Part shown: one piece after another, positions 43,950 to 55,159 of the stretch
How the letters are laid out: each line of letters begins with the position of its first letter
Numbering within the stretch: position 1 is the stretch's first letter
From: Acanthosepion lycidas
Lineage: Eukaryota; Mollusca; Cephalopoda; Sepiida; Sepiidae
Length of the DNA: 64,000 nucleotides
NCBI GenBank assembly: GCA_963932145.1
Contig: OZ010588.1
Location: 96,216,841 to 96,280,840, forward strand
Direction: 5' to 3'
Translations under genes and position numbers: made by a program
Notes under the pieces: generated by a model
Seen by the model: the letters and a program-made list of their open reading frames with translations, nothing else
Told to the model about the DNA's origin: nothing
The model's database searches: none

Positions 43950-44189
43950 CAAAATGTTGGTCACTTAGCTGATTGGTGGTAACTTCAATATTTCGAGTCC
44001 AGAGTTTCCTAGACAGACCCTTTGGGAATAACTCCGTCCACTCGTCAGGGATTGACTGCTTATACTTCTCGATTTTTCTCAATTATAACCACCTCTCCAT
44101 GGTGTCAGTTGTTTATTTTCTTTTCATAGTAGTCTTGTGCGAGTGTGCGTGTGTACGTTGGTACGTATGCGCACATAAGTCAGCCTGCA

Positions 44190-44190
<1 letters not shown>

Positions 44191-44254
<64 letters not shown>
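44191..44254. repeat. (AT)n microsatellite
   Basis: Pure AT tract of about 64 bp after TGCACGCAT. Confidence 0.95.
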
Positions 44255-44261
<7 letters not shown>

Positions 44262-44779
44262 CTTCAAAACTTATATTAAGTGGATACCCATGGTTGAGTA
44301 GACGCTCCGATTTAAAAAAAAAATTAAACTGTAAGTATTTTTTTTACCAGCCGGCCTACTCGGGAATACTTATTAATTGCGCCCTCCAGCATGATTTAAA
44401 ACTTCTTCGCTCTTTTTCAAACAACCAATTAATCCTACGTGCTTTAGTCGCTTGGTCTGTTTAAAATAATAATCAGACCAATCGTCTACGGAATTCCGTG
44501 TATTCGCTAAGAATAACATTTCAAATACCCATATGTAAGAAGATGACATTGTGCTAATGTCGAAAGTACTCGGAATAAAATTATATGTAGCAACATGGTA
44601 ATTTTATCTTTTTTTTTTAATAAGGATACTAAGAATATTGCTCCTGAATATGAGAGGATCCTATTAAAAATAAGTAGACAAAACTTGTCTAAATTAATTT
44701 AGTGAGACAAGTCTTAATGAAAACATGCTGCCAAAATATACGCAATAAATAAATATAGGTACAGATTTTCAATGTTACC

Positions 44780-45109
44780 CCAAATACATGAATTCAAGCA
44801 AGCTAGTAGGTTAGAATCTTGATCCTACCTTTCACTGTCGAAACGATTCAATTTAACCGCCTCTTCTACTCCAACAGCTTTTCTTTCGCACTTCCAGACC
44901 GTGGAACTCCCTTCCTCTTACTTGTTTCCCCCATGGCTATAGTATTCAAATATTCCAATGAAATATCAATCGACCTCTTCTGATACTTTCATGCTGATCC
45001 CCGTCCTTTTCTTTGTCCTTTCCTCAAACACACCTCCTTACTCATGCACTCCCTCTCTGTAACCCCATCCGTGATAGTGGCACTGCCGCCTTTCTTGCGG
45101 TGAAATGCG

Positions 45110-45164
<55 letters not shown>
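44780..45164 (+). mobile_element. Jockey-like LINE, 3' end, with (TA)n tail
   Basis: ACATGAATTCAAGCAAGCTA, TTTCACTGTCGAAACGATTC and CTCTTCTACTCCAACAGC match 35745-35830 in order, and the 3' end GCGGTGAAATGCGTAATATA runs without a break into (AT)n at 45111-45164. 5' truncated. Confidence 0.82.
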
Positions 45165-45166
<2 letters not shown>

Positions 45167-45354
45167 GTTTATATGTTCTTTTTATAGATAGGAATATTGA
45201 AGTAAATTATTTGCGAGTGAAATACAACCTCGTTTTTAGGGTTGTTTTTAATCTGATAAACCAATCAAATCGAAGAAGCAAAAATTAAAAATTATTCTTA
45301 TAAATGGATCGTTAAAGTTAACTACATCACTAAAAATATTGAACAATACCTTCA

Positions 45355-45356
<2 letters not shown>

Positions 45357-45413
<57 letters not shown>
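45357..45413. repeat. (AT)n microsatellite next to a MITE-like repeat
   Basis: Pure tract of about 57 bp directly before the inverted-repeat element at 45413. Confidence 0.94.
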
Positions 45414-45417
<4 letters not shown>

Positions 45418-45570
45418 TTTATCATATAGACAAAAACAGTTTACTGTACCGAAATGGTTGAGAACCGAAAAGGCATTTTCGGTCTCACCTGTTTAGGTGC
45501 AGTTGAAATGCACCTAAACAAAGTTGCATCTTTTTAGGTGGTTAACTGGCTTTGTATCTATGATAAAATT
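45413..45570. mobile_element. Short inverted-repeat element (MITE-like)
   Basis: TTAATTTTATCATATAGACA at the left matches the reverse complement of TGTATCTATGATAAAATTAA at the right. Inner hairpins: GGTGCAGTTGAAATGCACC and GACCGAAA-type pairs near 45465-45495. No coding capacity. Confidence 0.6.
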
Positions 45571-45672
45571 AAAATGAGAAATAATTATCGCTCTACTATC
45601 GAGATCGAACCTTCTTTTGGATTAATGTTATGAACGTTAGAATTCTTATGTTACTTTCGTTCTCATTGCATC

Positions 45673-45675
<3 letters not shown>

Positions 45676-45712
<37 letters not shown>
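45676..45712. repeat. (AT)n microsatellite
   Basis: Pure tract of about 37 bp. Confidence 0.93.
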
Positions 45713-45716
<4 letters not shown>

Positions 45717-46133
45717 TTAATTATTTCCTTATATTTATCTGCTTTTCATAATTCATTTCTATCCCTATATATATTTTTTATCTTTCATTTTTTACTTTTT
45801 ATTATTTATTTTTTTATTATTTGATAACTTACTAAGACGTAAGTATCATACCAGCTTAACTCGCTTTAAACCTTAACGTTATCTTGACTATGCGAAATCT
45901 TTAATTTTAAAAAGATAATTTTAAAATTTATAGTCCTTACTTGTTCTTTTTTTTTTTACAATCTTTCTACATCCGACCTGAATTACATTTACTACGTGTT
46001 TTGTTCAAATTTATTTTTCAGCTAAGTAGCAGCATAATTTTGCTTTTAACAACATATTTTTTGTGCCCGATGAGCTGGTAATCCAGCGAAACTTAAGTCA
46101 CACACCTAAATGTAGGTACACGAATACCTACTA

Positions 46134-46136
<3 letters not shown>

Positions 46137-46198
<62 letters not shown>
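46137..46198. repeat. (AT)n microsatellite at a LINE 5' junction
   Basis: Pure tract; the next base begins the LINE segment CCCAAGCTGGAATCTACGCA. Confidence 0.95.
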
Positions 46199-46200
<2 letters not shown>

Positions 46201-47040
46201 AAGCTGGAATCTACGCAGATGACACCACATTTTATTCCTACCTCAAAAAAAAATCTAGTGTCGCAGACAAAACTAACCTGGCCGTGCGTCTCGAAAAGGA
46301 CCTGCAATCGTTTGTGAACTGGGGCAGGAATTGGCTGGTCAGCTTTAAAGCCTCAAAGACAAAACCGCTCTCTATTAATCACCACAGAGATCCTTCCCTG
46401 CCCTCAATCAGAATGTCTGACGCTCAACTTCTCGGGGGCACTTCTCTGCGGCTGCTCGGTCTCACGTTGACTGCTGACTTGAGATGGAACAAATACATTG
46501 AGTCAATTGCTTCGTCCACCGCAAGAAATGTTGGCTCCCTGTGCCGCGCCAGGAAATTTTTCTCCCGGGAATCGATCCTCCTGATCTACAAATCAACAAT
46601 TCGCCCTTGCATGGAGTATTGCTGCCATATGTCGTCTGGAGCCCCTTCTGTTTACCTCGGGGTTCTTGATTGGCTCCAGAGGCTGATATGCAATATAATT
46701 GGCCCTGTTTTGGCATCTCGTCTACAGTCGCTCTCCCACAGACGCGCCGTCGCCTCTATCTGTCTATTTTTCCAAATACTTTCATGGCAATTGCTCCGAT
46801 GAGCTGCATTCGCTGGTTCCCAGACTTCATGAGTTCAAGCGTCCTACAAGGCTAGCATACCTCTCTCACACTTTCACTGTAGAAACTCCTAAATGTAGCC
46901 GTCTCTTCTACTCCAATAGCTTCATGTCTCGCACCTCTCACCTGTGCACACTCTTCCCTATTCCAGTTTCCCTGAGAGCTATAATATCCAACTATTCAAA
47001 TGTAATGTCAATCGACATCCCCAGTTGCCTTGATCTATCC
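46198..47040 (+). pseudogene. LINE RT C-terminal portion
   Basis: The frame at 46284-46802 has LEKDLQSFVNWGRNWLVSF, LGLTLTADLRWNKYIES, IYKSTIRPCMEYCCHMSSG and RLQSLSHRRAVASICLFFQ. A frameshift near 46790 is followed by YFHGNCSDELHSLVP and, further on, SRTSHL. More intact over this stretch than the copy at 35.2-35.9 kb, which has lost the SLSHRRAVAS part. Confidence 0.85.
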
Positions 47041-47148
47041 ACTATCTTTCTCCTCATCCTTACGTCTATCACTCCTATCTGATCTTGCTCCAAATCTTCT
47101 GTAACCCCTTGCGTCCTAGTGGCTTCTCACTTTCCTTGGGGAGAAACG

Positions 47149-47217
<69 letters not shown>
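46198..47217 (+). mobile_element. Jockey-like LINE, 5' truncated, with (TA)n tail
   Basis: Begins abruptly inside RT (just upstream of YADDTT-equivalent ACGCAGATGACACC), and runs to GGGGAGAAACGCTTATATATA, where a 66-bp (AT)n tract starts at 47152. An (AT)n tract also abuts the 5' side. Confidence 0.9.
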
Positions 47218-47219
<2 letters not shown>

Positions 47220-47349
47220 GATTCAGAAATAAAATAATGCTTTATATATTGATAAAAAGGGACAAATAGAAAGATAGTTATCATAAAATAGATAGATCAA
47301 TACTAGATGTTTAATTATACACATACACACTTATACATACATATAAATG

Positions 47350-47356
<7 letters not shown>

Positions 47357-47440
<84 letters not shown>
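47357..47440. repeat. Compound (AT)n(AG)n microsatellite
   Basis: AT tract to 47406, then AG repeats to about 47440. Confidence 0.94.
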
Positions 47441-47443
<3 letters not shown>

Positions 47444-47599
47444 GAGACGCATACATATATACACATGTACATGTGTGTGTAAGCGTTTTTGTGTCTACGT
47501 ATGCGTATGTGTAGGTCCTCTTTTGTTCACAATTAATCACTGAAACTAAAAATGGAATGTACAAGACAAAGACCTGGTCCACATATGCGCACGCCCCCC

Positions 47600-47603
<4 letters not shown>

Positions 47604-47660
<57 letters not shown>
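47604..47660. repeat. (AT)n microsatellite
   Basis: Pure tract of about 57 bp. Confidence 0.95.
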
Positions 47661-47663
<3 letters not shown>

Positions 47664-48255
47664 TATGGGGCTTTATTTGAGTAAGAATCGTTACATATAA
47701 CCTGAAAGGACGAAAGTAAGGAATCATAGACATGCGTCTCTTTTCTACTTAGTATAAATGGGATCAACCAGATTACTTAAGCGTCATATAAATGGAGATA
47801 TCGGCTATCTGTGACATTGTAGCCGTGATTATCATTCAATGCGGATGGTATTTAACCCTCTTTAAAAGCAGAACATTTGATTAGTATAGAAATATGTCGC
47901 CTACCAACTATGAGATGCCAAATGTTGTTACATTTTCAGTCGCTCGGGTAAAAATTTAATACATAAAGGTGACACCATTAGCATGTAAATGCGAAACTGA
48001 GGGTGAAATGTCTGAAATTTAGAAAATTTTACCCATCTCTAAACGAACAGGAATATGGCAGCAAATTATAATACTCACTCTACTGAATAGTGTCAGATTG
48101 AAAACTTAATTTTTACGGTTTATCAACCTTTTGAAAGTTATTTAAAGACAGAAAACTATTTTAGATTTTTTGAACATTTTATAGAATTTATAAGTTCATA
48201 ATTTCTCTATTTTCACGTAAGTAAACATGACGAACCCGATTTTACTGGTACAGGT
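47661..48255. other. Intergenic, no recognised gene
   Basis: No frame, element end or RNA gene recognised. Confidence 0.45.
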
Positions 48256-48260
48256 CCTAC

Positions 48261-48480
48261 TAATTACTGTAATTCCCTTTGTATAATACGCCTTCATCCA
48301 TAATACGCATACCTTAAATTGTGCTGAAAGTCTGGGAAAATGCTTCTACTAACGCATTATACTCACCCCTTGTTTGGTAATCAAGCCATATAAATTACAC
48401 CTCTCCAATTTCATTACGGCCAGGGTTTCCTACTCTTATTAAAAAATGACTTTAGACATAGAATAATATTATAAAATTAC
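48261..48480. repeat. Dispersed repeat, copy 2
   Basis: TATAATACGCCTTCATCCAT is identical to copy 1 at 39.83 kb, followed by CTTGTTTGGTAATCAAGCC and ACGGCCAGGGTTTCC. Same orientation. Confidence 0.75.
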
Positions 48481-49605
48481 TGGTGATTATATCTAATCTA
48501 TTGCCAACGGCTGTTCATGTTCATGTTTTTATACTTGTGTCTATAGGTAAAATTTGGTTGGGTTTATACATATGTATATAGGTAATCATGGCTTGATTTT
48601 ATAATTGAGTATATAAGCAAACAGTGGTTGTGTTTATAATTTGAATACAAACTGTACGATGTCTAAGTCGTTTCGAATTGTAGTAAGCCATTAACAATAG
48701 TCTTGCATTATGTTTGTTTCTTCTGTCATAAAACATCGCGTTTTCATAAATTTTCGATTTCACTGATTTGGGGCTTCGTTGTTTTTTTTTTTCTTGAAGT
48801 ATATTTGATATCGCATTTGTGTTTAATTTAAAGGATTTGTTTAATGATTATAGTAAGTGCTATAGTTTTAAAAAACTGTCCATGTTTATACGAATTTATG
48901 GATAAATTATTTTTTGATTATATTCGAATCTGTAGAAAAAATTGATCGAGTTTTTTTTTTATTCTGGAAGCAAATATTGGTTGTATTAATGGTAGAAACT
49001 TCAAATAAACTTCAGCCGTGGCTATATTAGAGTGTTCCTAATATGTTTCTGTCCTGGGTATGATGATAAACTACATCTGCATCCTAGGTAAGACGATAAA
49101 CTACGTCAAACAGTAAGGTCTCTGATCAGGAGGTTTTGAGGAGCGTGGAATCACCTCTTAATTTCTGGTGTTCCTAGGTCCACCCTAACCCGGGGTGGTA
49201 GCAGATGTTAGGGTCACTATTATCGACAAATAGTTAATCACCAAAATGGGGTTAAAACACTATGAATGTGTAAATATAGGTTTTAATACCAGAAATACTT
49301 TGTAAAACATTATTGTTAGCAATATATTTTTGAAGAAAAATTATTACTGGCAATAGATTATTAGCAGCAAGACATTTTTGGAAAAATGTATTACCATCAA
49401 TAAAAATAGTGTCCGTATTAAATAACCCATTCAGGTTGATATGGCGTAAAACAAAACCAACAAACCAAACCAAACCAAACCAAACCTAATGTCTGATTTC
49501 AGAATAAACAATTTAACTGTGTTTTAATATATTATTATAATAAAAAAATTATTACACATTCTTTGATAAATGTTTTCGTGTTGTTATTATTCACAAAGAC
49601 ACGTA
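48481..49605. other. Intergenic; GC-richer patch at 49.08-49.22 kb
   Basis: Mostly AT-rich. The patch with CCACCCTAACCCGGGGTGGT contains a short inverted repeat. A run of ACCAAACC units is at 49445-49485. No gene. Confidence 0.4.
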
Positions 49606-49611
49606 CACCCC

Positions 49612-49722
<111 letters not shown>

Positions 49723-49829
49723 ATGGAGAGACAGAATGTATATGTAGGATGATGTATCACGCGAAACTATTGTTTTCAAGAAATTATTAAAATAATATAT
49801 GTGTGTGTGAGTGTGTATGTGTGTGTAAA

Positions 49830-50090
49830 TGATCTGTTTATAGTAAACAGTATTAACAAAAATTTAGCGGCTCGAACGCCCGATAAATTTTCATATAAAA
49901 TATGCTTCTCCGGCAGAAATCGAACTTGTATCCTACAGGGACTCGTCGTATAGCCTAGCGTATTATACCAGTTTAGCTACATTGATGTAAATGCTAAGTT
50001 CATAATAAACAGTATTAACAACATTTACCGTCGTAAATACTTAAATTTTTGTGCCTATATGAATAATGTATAACAATAAAATATATTAAA
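49830..50090 (-). mobile_element. tRNA-like SINE, family A, with inverted second tail
   Basis: Minus-strand head: GGCAGAAATCGAACTTGTAT is the complement of a B box and TAGCTACATTG lies in the head region. The tail complement CAGTATTAACAAAAATTTAG is on the left. On the right, in plus orientation, AACAGTATTAACAACATTTA and ATAATGTATAACAATAAAAT look like another tail. Confidence 0.6.
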
Positions 50091-50199
50091 ATAACTGACG
50101 GATATTGTCCATTTCTTAGAGTGTGACGTCTTTTGTTTACGTTTAGTTACGTTTCGAGCAGATAAGAACGTTCGAGGGAAATCATCGAAAATTGTAGTT

Positions 50200-50433
50200 T
50201 AAAAGCAATAAAATCGAGCTTGCTAGCCAGACGCTCGTTTGTAGCTAAACTGCTATAATACGTCAGGCTATATGTCGGTTGCGTGTTGATACAGTTTCGA
50301 TTCCTGTCGGAGGACGCATATTTTCTTTGAAAATTTCTCCGAAGTTCAGGCCCATAAAAGTTATTAATATATTCTATTATAAACATCATTGGCCTAAATA
50401 TTTGTGTCTATATAAATAACGTATAACAATAAT

Positions 50434-50465
<32 letters not shown>
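50200..50465 (+). mobile_element. tRNA-like SINE, family A copy, ending in (AT)n
   Basis: Head region GTAGCTAAACTGCTATAATA, B box ACAGTTTCGATTCCTGTCGG, then CCGAAGTTCAGGCCCATAAA, tail TTTGTGTCTATATAAATAAC and GTATAACAATAATACACACA before (AT)n at 50441-50465. Confidence 0.72.
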
Positions 50466-50861
50466 TCCTAAAGTAATGTGCTCCTGAACTGGCTCCTGTT
50501 CTCAACAAACTTTATAACATATGTCTCACTGCTTCCTGCTTTCCGACTTCTGGAATGTCTTCGTCTGTAGTTCCTGTTTTAAAGAAATCCAAGGATGCTC
50601 TTACCACAAACAGTTGTCGCCCTATTAGTCTCTTACGTCTTTTCGGCACAGTACTCGAGGTTCTGGTTATGCCGAATTGGTTAAGCCTCTTATTTTACAC
50701 GACGTATTGATGGGCAACACTGAATTTGAATATGAAGCTCTAGATACAAATTATGAACTGTGGACTTATATGTCTGAAAGGCGTTTGACAAGGTTTGACA
50801 TGTTAACCTTTCACTCAAGCTCAAGGGCGACGGTCCCACGGGACGAATATTTGGTTTAAAA

Positions 50862-51582
50862 TCTCTATCTATAAAAGGCAGGATGTGTGTATGTGTGTGT
50901 GTGTGTGTAACAAATGCACGGTCGCAATTTTCGACGGATTTGCACCAAAATTTACATGCACATGCTCTAAGTTAGTGGAATTGCGAAGACCGACTTTGCA
51001 TTTCCTAACTCCCATCGATAGTGGAAATAATCCATTTTTTCATGCTTCTACAGCAGTTTTCATGTAGTTTGCGGCCATTTTCTATTGGCCAGAGTGAGAG
51101 CCTATAGCTGACTGACACGAATGTTAACTAGCATGCTAATATGCAAAACATCGATAGCTGCATTCGTCACAAGTGGGAAAAATTTAAATCTGCATGACAC
51201 TTTACTCCAATTGTCTCATTCGCTTGCTTAAACTCAACGTTGATTCTGATTCCGCAGAACTGGGTTCGGTGAGAAAAGTATTTGTTGTTAACATTATTTT
51301 TTCATTCGGTTTTTCCAGTTACGAGTCTGTTTTTAAAGCTGATAGTTTTGTGTTCATTTTATTTAGTTCTTTTTTCGTAACAGATTTAATGTTTAGTATA
51401 GAGCTTAGAAAAAATTCGCAGTGTGAGATAGGCAAGAAGTAAGGTATGTAGCCACATCAGCATGGCAAAGGGCACTCCTTTAAAGTCAAGGAAGGGCAAA
51501 AATTATTTTAAGTGATAACGATTGCTGTATAAGTCGTACTATTTTTGAATGAAGCACAGGCAACGCTGAGCCATGCTGCTAG
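50862..51582 (+). mobile_element. Helitron-like non-autonomous element
   Basis: Starts TCTCTATCTATAAAAGGCAG after an A, contains GTGTGTAACAAATGC and TCGACGGATTTGCACCAAAA, and ends GGCAACGCTGAGCCATGCTG then CTAG before a T. TC at the 5' end, CTAG at the 3' end, insertion between A and T, and a GC-rich hairpin (CAGGC AAC GCTG) near the end are Helitron features. LINE sequence resumes directly afterwards. A second CTAG four bases later makes the last base ambiguous. Confidence 0.7.
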
Positions 51583-51928
51583 TCTAGTAAGAAAGTTGAA
51601 TGGCCTCTCTTCCAGATCTTTTCAAGCTTACGTGGGATTTTCCCCAGGCCTCCATCCTTGTATCTAAGGTGTTTTTCATCTTCACCAATGATCTTCTGGA
51701 CGTCATCAGGCCCCAACTACGTATTTATGCAGATGAGATAATATTTAACTCCCTATCTTATTAGCACATCCGATAGATCTGAAGAAGAAAGCCTGGTAAA
51801 CTGCTCTGGAAAAGGACACCCAATCAGTGGATAACTGGGACAAGAAACTGATTGCATATTTTAAGGCCTCTAAAATGGAAACTGATATCATTTAGTCACC
51901 ATAGAGAAAATCTCTGTCTGTCAACAGT

Positions 51929-52140
51929 ATGGCTGATGCTAAACTCCTGGAAAACAACAGTCTACGCCTTCTTGGGCTCACGTCTTACACTGAAATGAAG
52001 TTTAGCGATTATATCAAATCAATTTCTACGTCTACTGCAAGGAAAGGTGACTCACTGTACCCTGCTAGAAAATATAACGCATCCGAATCAATCTTGTGTA
52101 TTTACATATCAACCATTCGTCCGTGACATGAATATTGCGT
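51929..52140 (+). pseudogene. LINE RT C-terminal fragment of the interrupted copy
   Basis: MADAKLLENNSLRLLGLTS and KFSDYIKSISTSTARKGDSL with ILCIYISTIRP match LGLTLTADLRWNKYIESIASSTA and QIYKSTIRPC of the better copies. The oldest of the RT fragments by divergence. Confidence 0.75.
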
Positions 52141-52587
52141 TCATTTCTGGTTTGGCGAGCGTGATGGATATATTGGTATTCTTGGCATATTCCAAAAAAC
52201 GAACTGCAATGTAATGGATCCTGCCAGACATCTCGACTTCAGTCACTGTCATAACGCATATTTTTTCTGTCTTTTTTAACAAATATTTTCACGGCAACTA
52301 TTCTAAAGAGACTTTTTCCCTCGCGCCTCGGCTACATAAATTTAAGCTTGCTACTAGATTAGCAATTCACTCTCACGTTTTCATTGTTGAACTGGCTCGA
52401 CCTAGCTGCTGCTAGAAAACAAATTTCAAAAATTTAAGTGCGACCTCAACCGCCATACACCGTTTTGTTCCGTTTGGCCCTCACCTCAATTCTCCCTATT
52501 CCATATCTTCTTATTTTCTTTTCACAGTTCTCCATGCAATCATCCGTGTTCTAGTCGCATTGCTTGGTGTCAAATGACTAAGAAAAG

Positions 52588-52702
52588 TATCGGTGTCGTA
52601 GTGGTTATCTCCCTTCAAAGTTTGATTAACGTGTCGAGTCTAAATTTAATCTGAAGCCATTGCATTCGCTTTTGCAAAAATACACTTGGAAAAGTATGGA
52701 TA
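52588..52702 (+). mobile_element. SINE family D, truncated by Tc1-like insertion
   Basis: GGTGTCGTAGTGGTTATCTC is an A-box-like head, and AAATACACTTGGAAAAGTAT matches AATACACTTGGGAAAGTTAT of the copy at 26.66 kb. It stops at 52702 where the Tc1-like element starts. Confidence 0.55.
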
Positions 52703-52704
52703 TA

Positions 52705-53212
52705 CAGTGTGTTTATAAATTAAAAAAAATATTATTGCAAAAGCAGTTGAATAGACAGATATGTCAAGCAGTAGATATTGAAGATTTTTAACTAATTTAA
52801 TCCACCTCTATATTATTAAGCGTACGTAGTACATAAAAATGGCACTCGATTTCCATCCATGATCGCTGTAGCATAGCCTTATCAATGGCGGCAATGGTAG
52901 TAATCTTTTGCTTTAGATCAGTGATGTCCCTTATCTTTGTTCGATACACGATATCTTTAATATGACCCCATAGAAAGATGTCCGGGAGAGTGATATCTGG
53001 TGAACGAGGTGGCCAGTAAATTGGGACATCTTTCCAATACAAACCAGTCTGGAAATTTAAGGCCTTCATTTAGCGGTACCTCTTTCATCAAAATGATACC
53101 TGAAATACACAAATGCAATATGATTAAAGTTTGTTAACTATTGAGGACAAATCTGATTAAATCCCTTTGTAACATATTTTTTAAATTGTAGAGAAACTTT
53201 ATGGACACTCTG
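52705..53212 (-). mobile_element. Tc1/mariner-type deletion derivative
   Basis: Ends CAGTGTGTTTATAAATT and the inverted CAGAGTGTCCATAAAGTTT, with TA at 52703-52704 and 53213-53214. About 508 bp, one third of a full element. It keeps only the 3' end of a transposase gene. Confidence 0.8.
52797..53069 (-). pseudogene. Tc1/mariner superfamily transposase, C-terminal remnant
   Basis: YWPPRSPDITLPDIFLWGHIKD matches the WPPRSPDLTPLDFFLWG block around the third catalytic acid in a Tc1/mariner family common in invertebrates; the acid is Asp here. ITDLKQKITTIAAIDKAML and WMEIECHFYVLRTLN follow in the usual order. The DNA-binding part and the first catalytic residues are gone. Confidence 0.85.
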
Positions 53213-53439
53213 TATTTTCTTACGCTAGACAGGCGTTAGAAAAGGGGAAACTTGGATCTCTAGCTTGGCATTGAAACCAGACAAGGAGATCAACAATTTT
53301 GAAATGAAAGCCAGTTTAAAGATAGATTGGCTCCGTCAAGATCTCCTGCTCTAGATGCGCTCAATGCTGCTCCGGTAGCCGTACATGGGCTGCCCCAGCG
53401 ATGCTAATGTGGAGATGTATATACGCTTGGTAGAAGTTT

Positions 53440-53565
53440 TTGTAGTTGTCACGCCAAAAAGGGCAGTCGTCTCTCGTACAGGGCATCGCCTATCGTACAG
53501 GGAAGTCGCCTCTCGTACAGGGCAGTCGCCTCTCGTACAGGGCAGTCGACTCTCGCCATCCTCGT
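53440..53565. repeat. 20-bp minisatellite, about five units
   Basis: Unit GGGCAGTCGCCTCTCGTACA, with variants GGGCATCGCCTATCGTACA and GGGAAGTCGCC. GC-rich in an AT-rich background. Confidence 0.9.
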
Positions 53566-55155
53566 CGGCCCCCAAAAAGCACTCAGACACTCATGACGAA
53601 GCAGCCTATTGGTTGAGAGGGAGATTTTTATATATGCGTAGGCAGACTCCGTTAATTTTTCTTTTTCTTTTAATTCCTCTGCGACACCATACGCATGCAA
53701 TGTGTGGGCGTTTTCGGGCATGAGGTCGCGTATCTTGCTCACGACAATCACAGTTTTGTCGAAAATTAAAGGAGAGTAAAATCTCGTCATCGTAAAAAAT
53801 GCCCTTTCGTAATAATTTGATTTTATTCTTAGTGGCTTATTCTCAAGTGGCAGTTGTGTAGTAGTTCCTGAATTAAGTCTTGTAGTAATTTTCAGTTCTA
53901 CCTCTTGGCTGGGTGGTACATCTTTAGGCTCAATAGGACCAGGTCGAGCAAGTATTGAGCTCTATTAACTAAAACAAGATGAGAAATCCCACAATATGGA
54001 GAGCGGGACGGGAAAAATCTACTCCCGTAGCTTAAAAAAAAATTTCAGAAGGTTATATAGATCGACATGTACCTGAAGAAGTCATCAGGAAACATTGCAG
54101 AAACGTTGTGATAATAGCAGCAAATATACGGTAAATAGTCCCAATGTATATATTATAATTATTACTCCCCATTCCGCAAACTTAGGCAGAAAATCTTTGA
54201 GTGTTCAGTGTATAATATTGTAGACAGCTTTTCAATGCACGCAATATGGAGAGAAGTCAATGATTTTCTAATCGTAGGTTTTGCTTGGATTAAATGTCAG
54301 AATGAAAAAATTGATTTCTCAGGAGCAGAGTTGAAAATATATCTGATGTATGATTTTATAGTTGGCTTCGTTGAAAGCAAATCAATGCTGCGAATTAAGC
54401 AGGCATTCGGAGAAAGAGATATTCGCCTTAGCAAAGTTTATGGCTCGTTCCCCCAGTCCCAGCGCGTCGAATTAGAGTCATTATCCAAGCCTGAATATGG
54501 ATGGGGATGAATAGAAATTGCATCAAAACTTGCCGTTCAGAAATGCCCAAATGACAAATGGTACAATGCATTCACTGCATCATCCATACCTAATTTTGTC
54601 GCAATCGGCAAAGACATAAATATGGAAATCGAATTCTTCCTGACAGGTGATAACTGAAACCTCTCGTCTTGAATGGATCTTCTCCTTAAAACATTTCTGA
54701 AAGTCGAGTTAGCGTTCTGCTTACTGGCATTGAAACTTAAGATTCCGGCTGACTGTGCTGTAGTCACTGTCGTACTAAAGCCGATGAGGGAAAAAGTATG
54801 TTTATACTTTTCCGTCCTATAATTGTACTATAAATAGATATTGCTGCTACTTTTACTATAAATTGGTATTGTTTGCATTATTTATATAAAAATGTATTGT
54901 TGGTATTTTAACTATAAAATTGTATTTTATCCTTTCCACCGATATAGGATAAGTAGCAGAATACACAGAGATCTCTAGACTTGAATGTCAGCTACTTTAG
55001 TAGAATGACAAGTATGAATTTAAACCGGAGACGAGGAGTATGTAAATCGAGAAGTCATGGAAGTTCAGAGTTAATGATAGAAAGAAATATAGAAAGAGCC
55101 GTGATTACCGAAGTCCTGAAGCGACATGACATTAATTTAACTCAAAAATTAAAAT
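53566..55155. other. Intergenic; one unrecognised ORF and a retroelement-like tail
   Basis: At 54065-54110, CCTGAAGAAGTCATCAGGAA and CAGAAACGTTG resembles retroelement tails. The frame at 54208-54510 is listed separately. No other gene evidence. Confidence 0.35.
54208..54510 (+). CDS. Hypothetical ORF, unrecognised
   Basis: A 100-codon frame starting MYNIVDSFSMHAIWREVNDF. The composition is protein-like (balanced charged and hydrophobic residues, few repeats) compared with the other frames nearby. No signal peptide, membrane segment or family that I recognise. It might be a captured or transposon-derived exon, or chance. Confidence 0.2.
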   Translation: MYNIVDSFSMHAIWREVNDFLIVGFAWIKCQNEKIDFSGAELKIYLMYDFIVGFVESKSMLRIKQAFGERDIRLSKVYGSFPQSQRVELESLSKPEYGWG

Positions 55156-55159
55156 TTAT

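Larger units (their letters stand above)
50466..52560 (+). mobile_element. Jockey-like LINE, old copy interrupted by a Helitron-like insert
   Basis: Fragments before the insert (CTGTTCTCAACAAACTTTAT, CGCCCTATTAGTCTCTTACG, AGGCGTTTGACAAGG) correspond to 34.57-34.98 kb. After it, GGGATTTTCCCCAGGCCTCC and TATTTATGCAGATGAGATAA correspond to the LPQG and YADD regions, then GGGCTCACGTCTTACACTGA, ATATCAACCATTCGTCCGTG and AATATTTTCACGGCAACTAT in order. It ends near 52560 without an (AT)n tail. Many stops and frameshifts. Confidence 0.8.
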
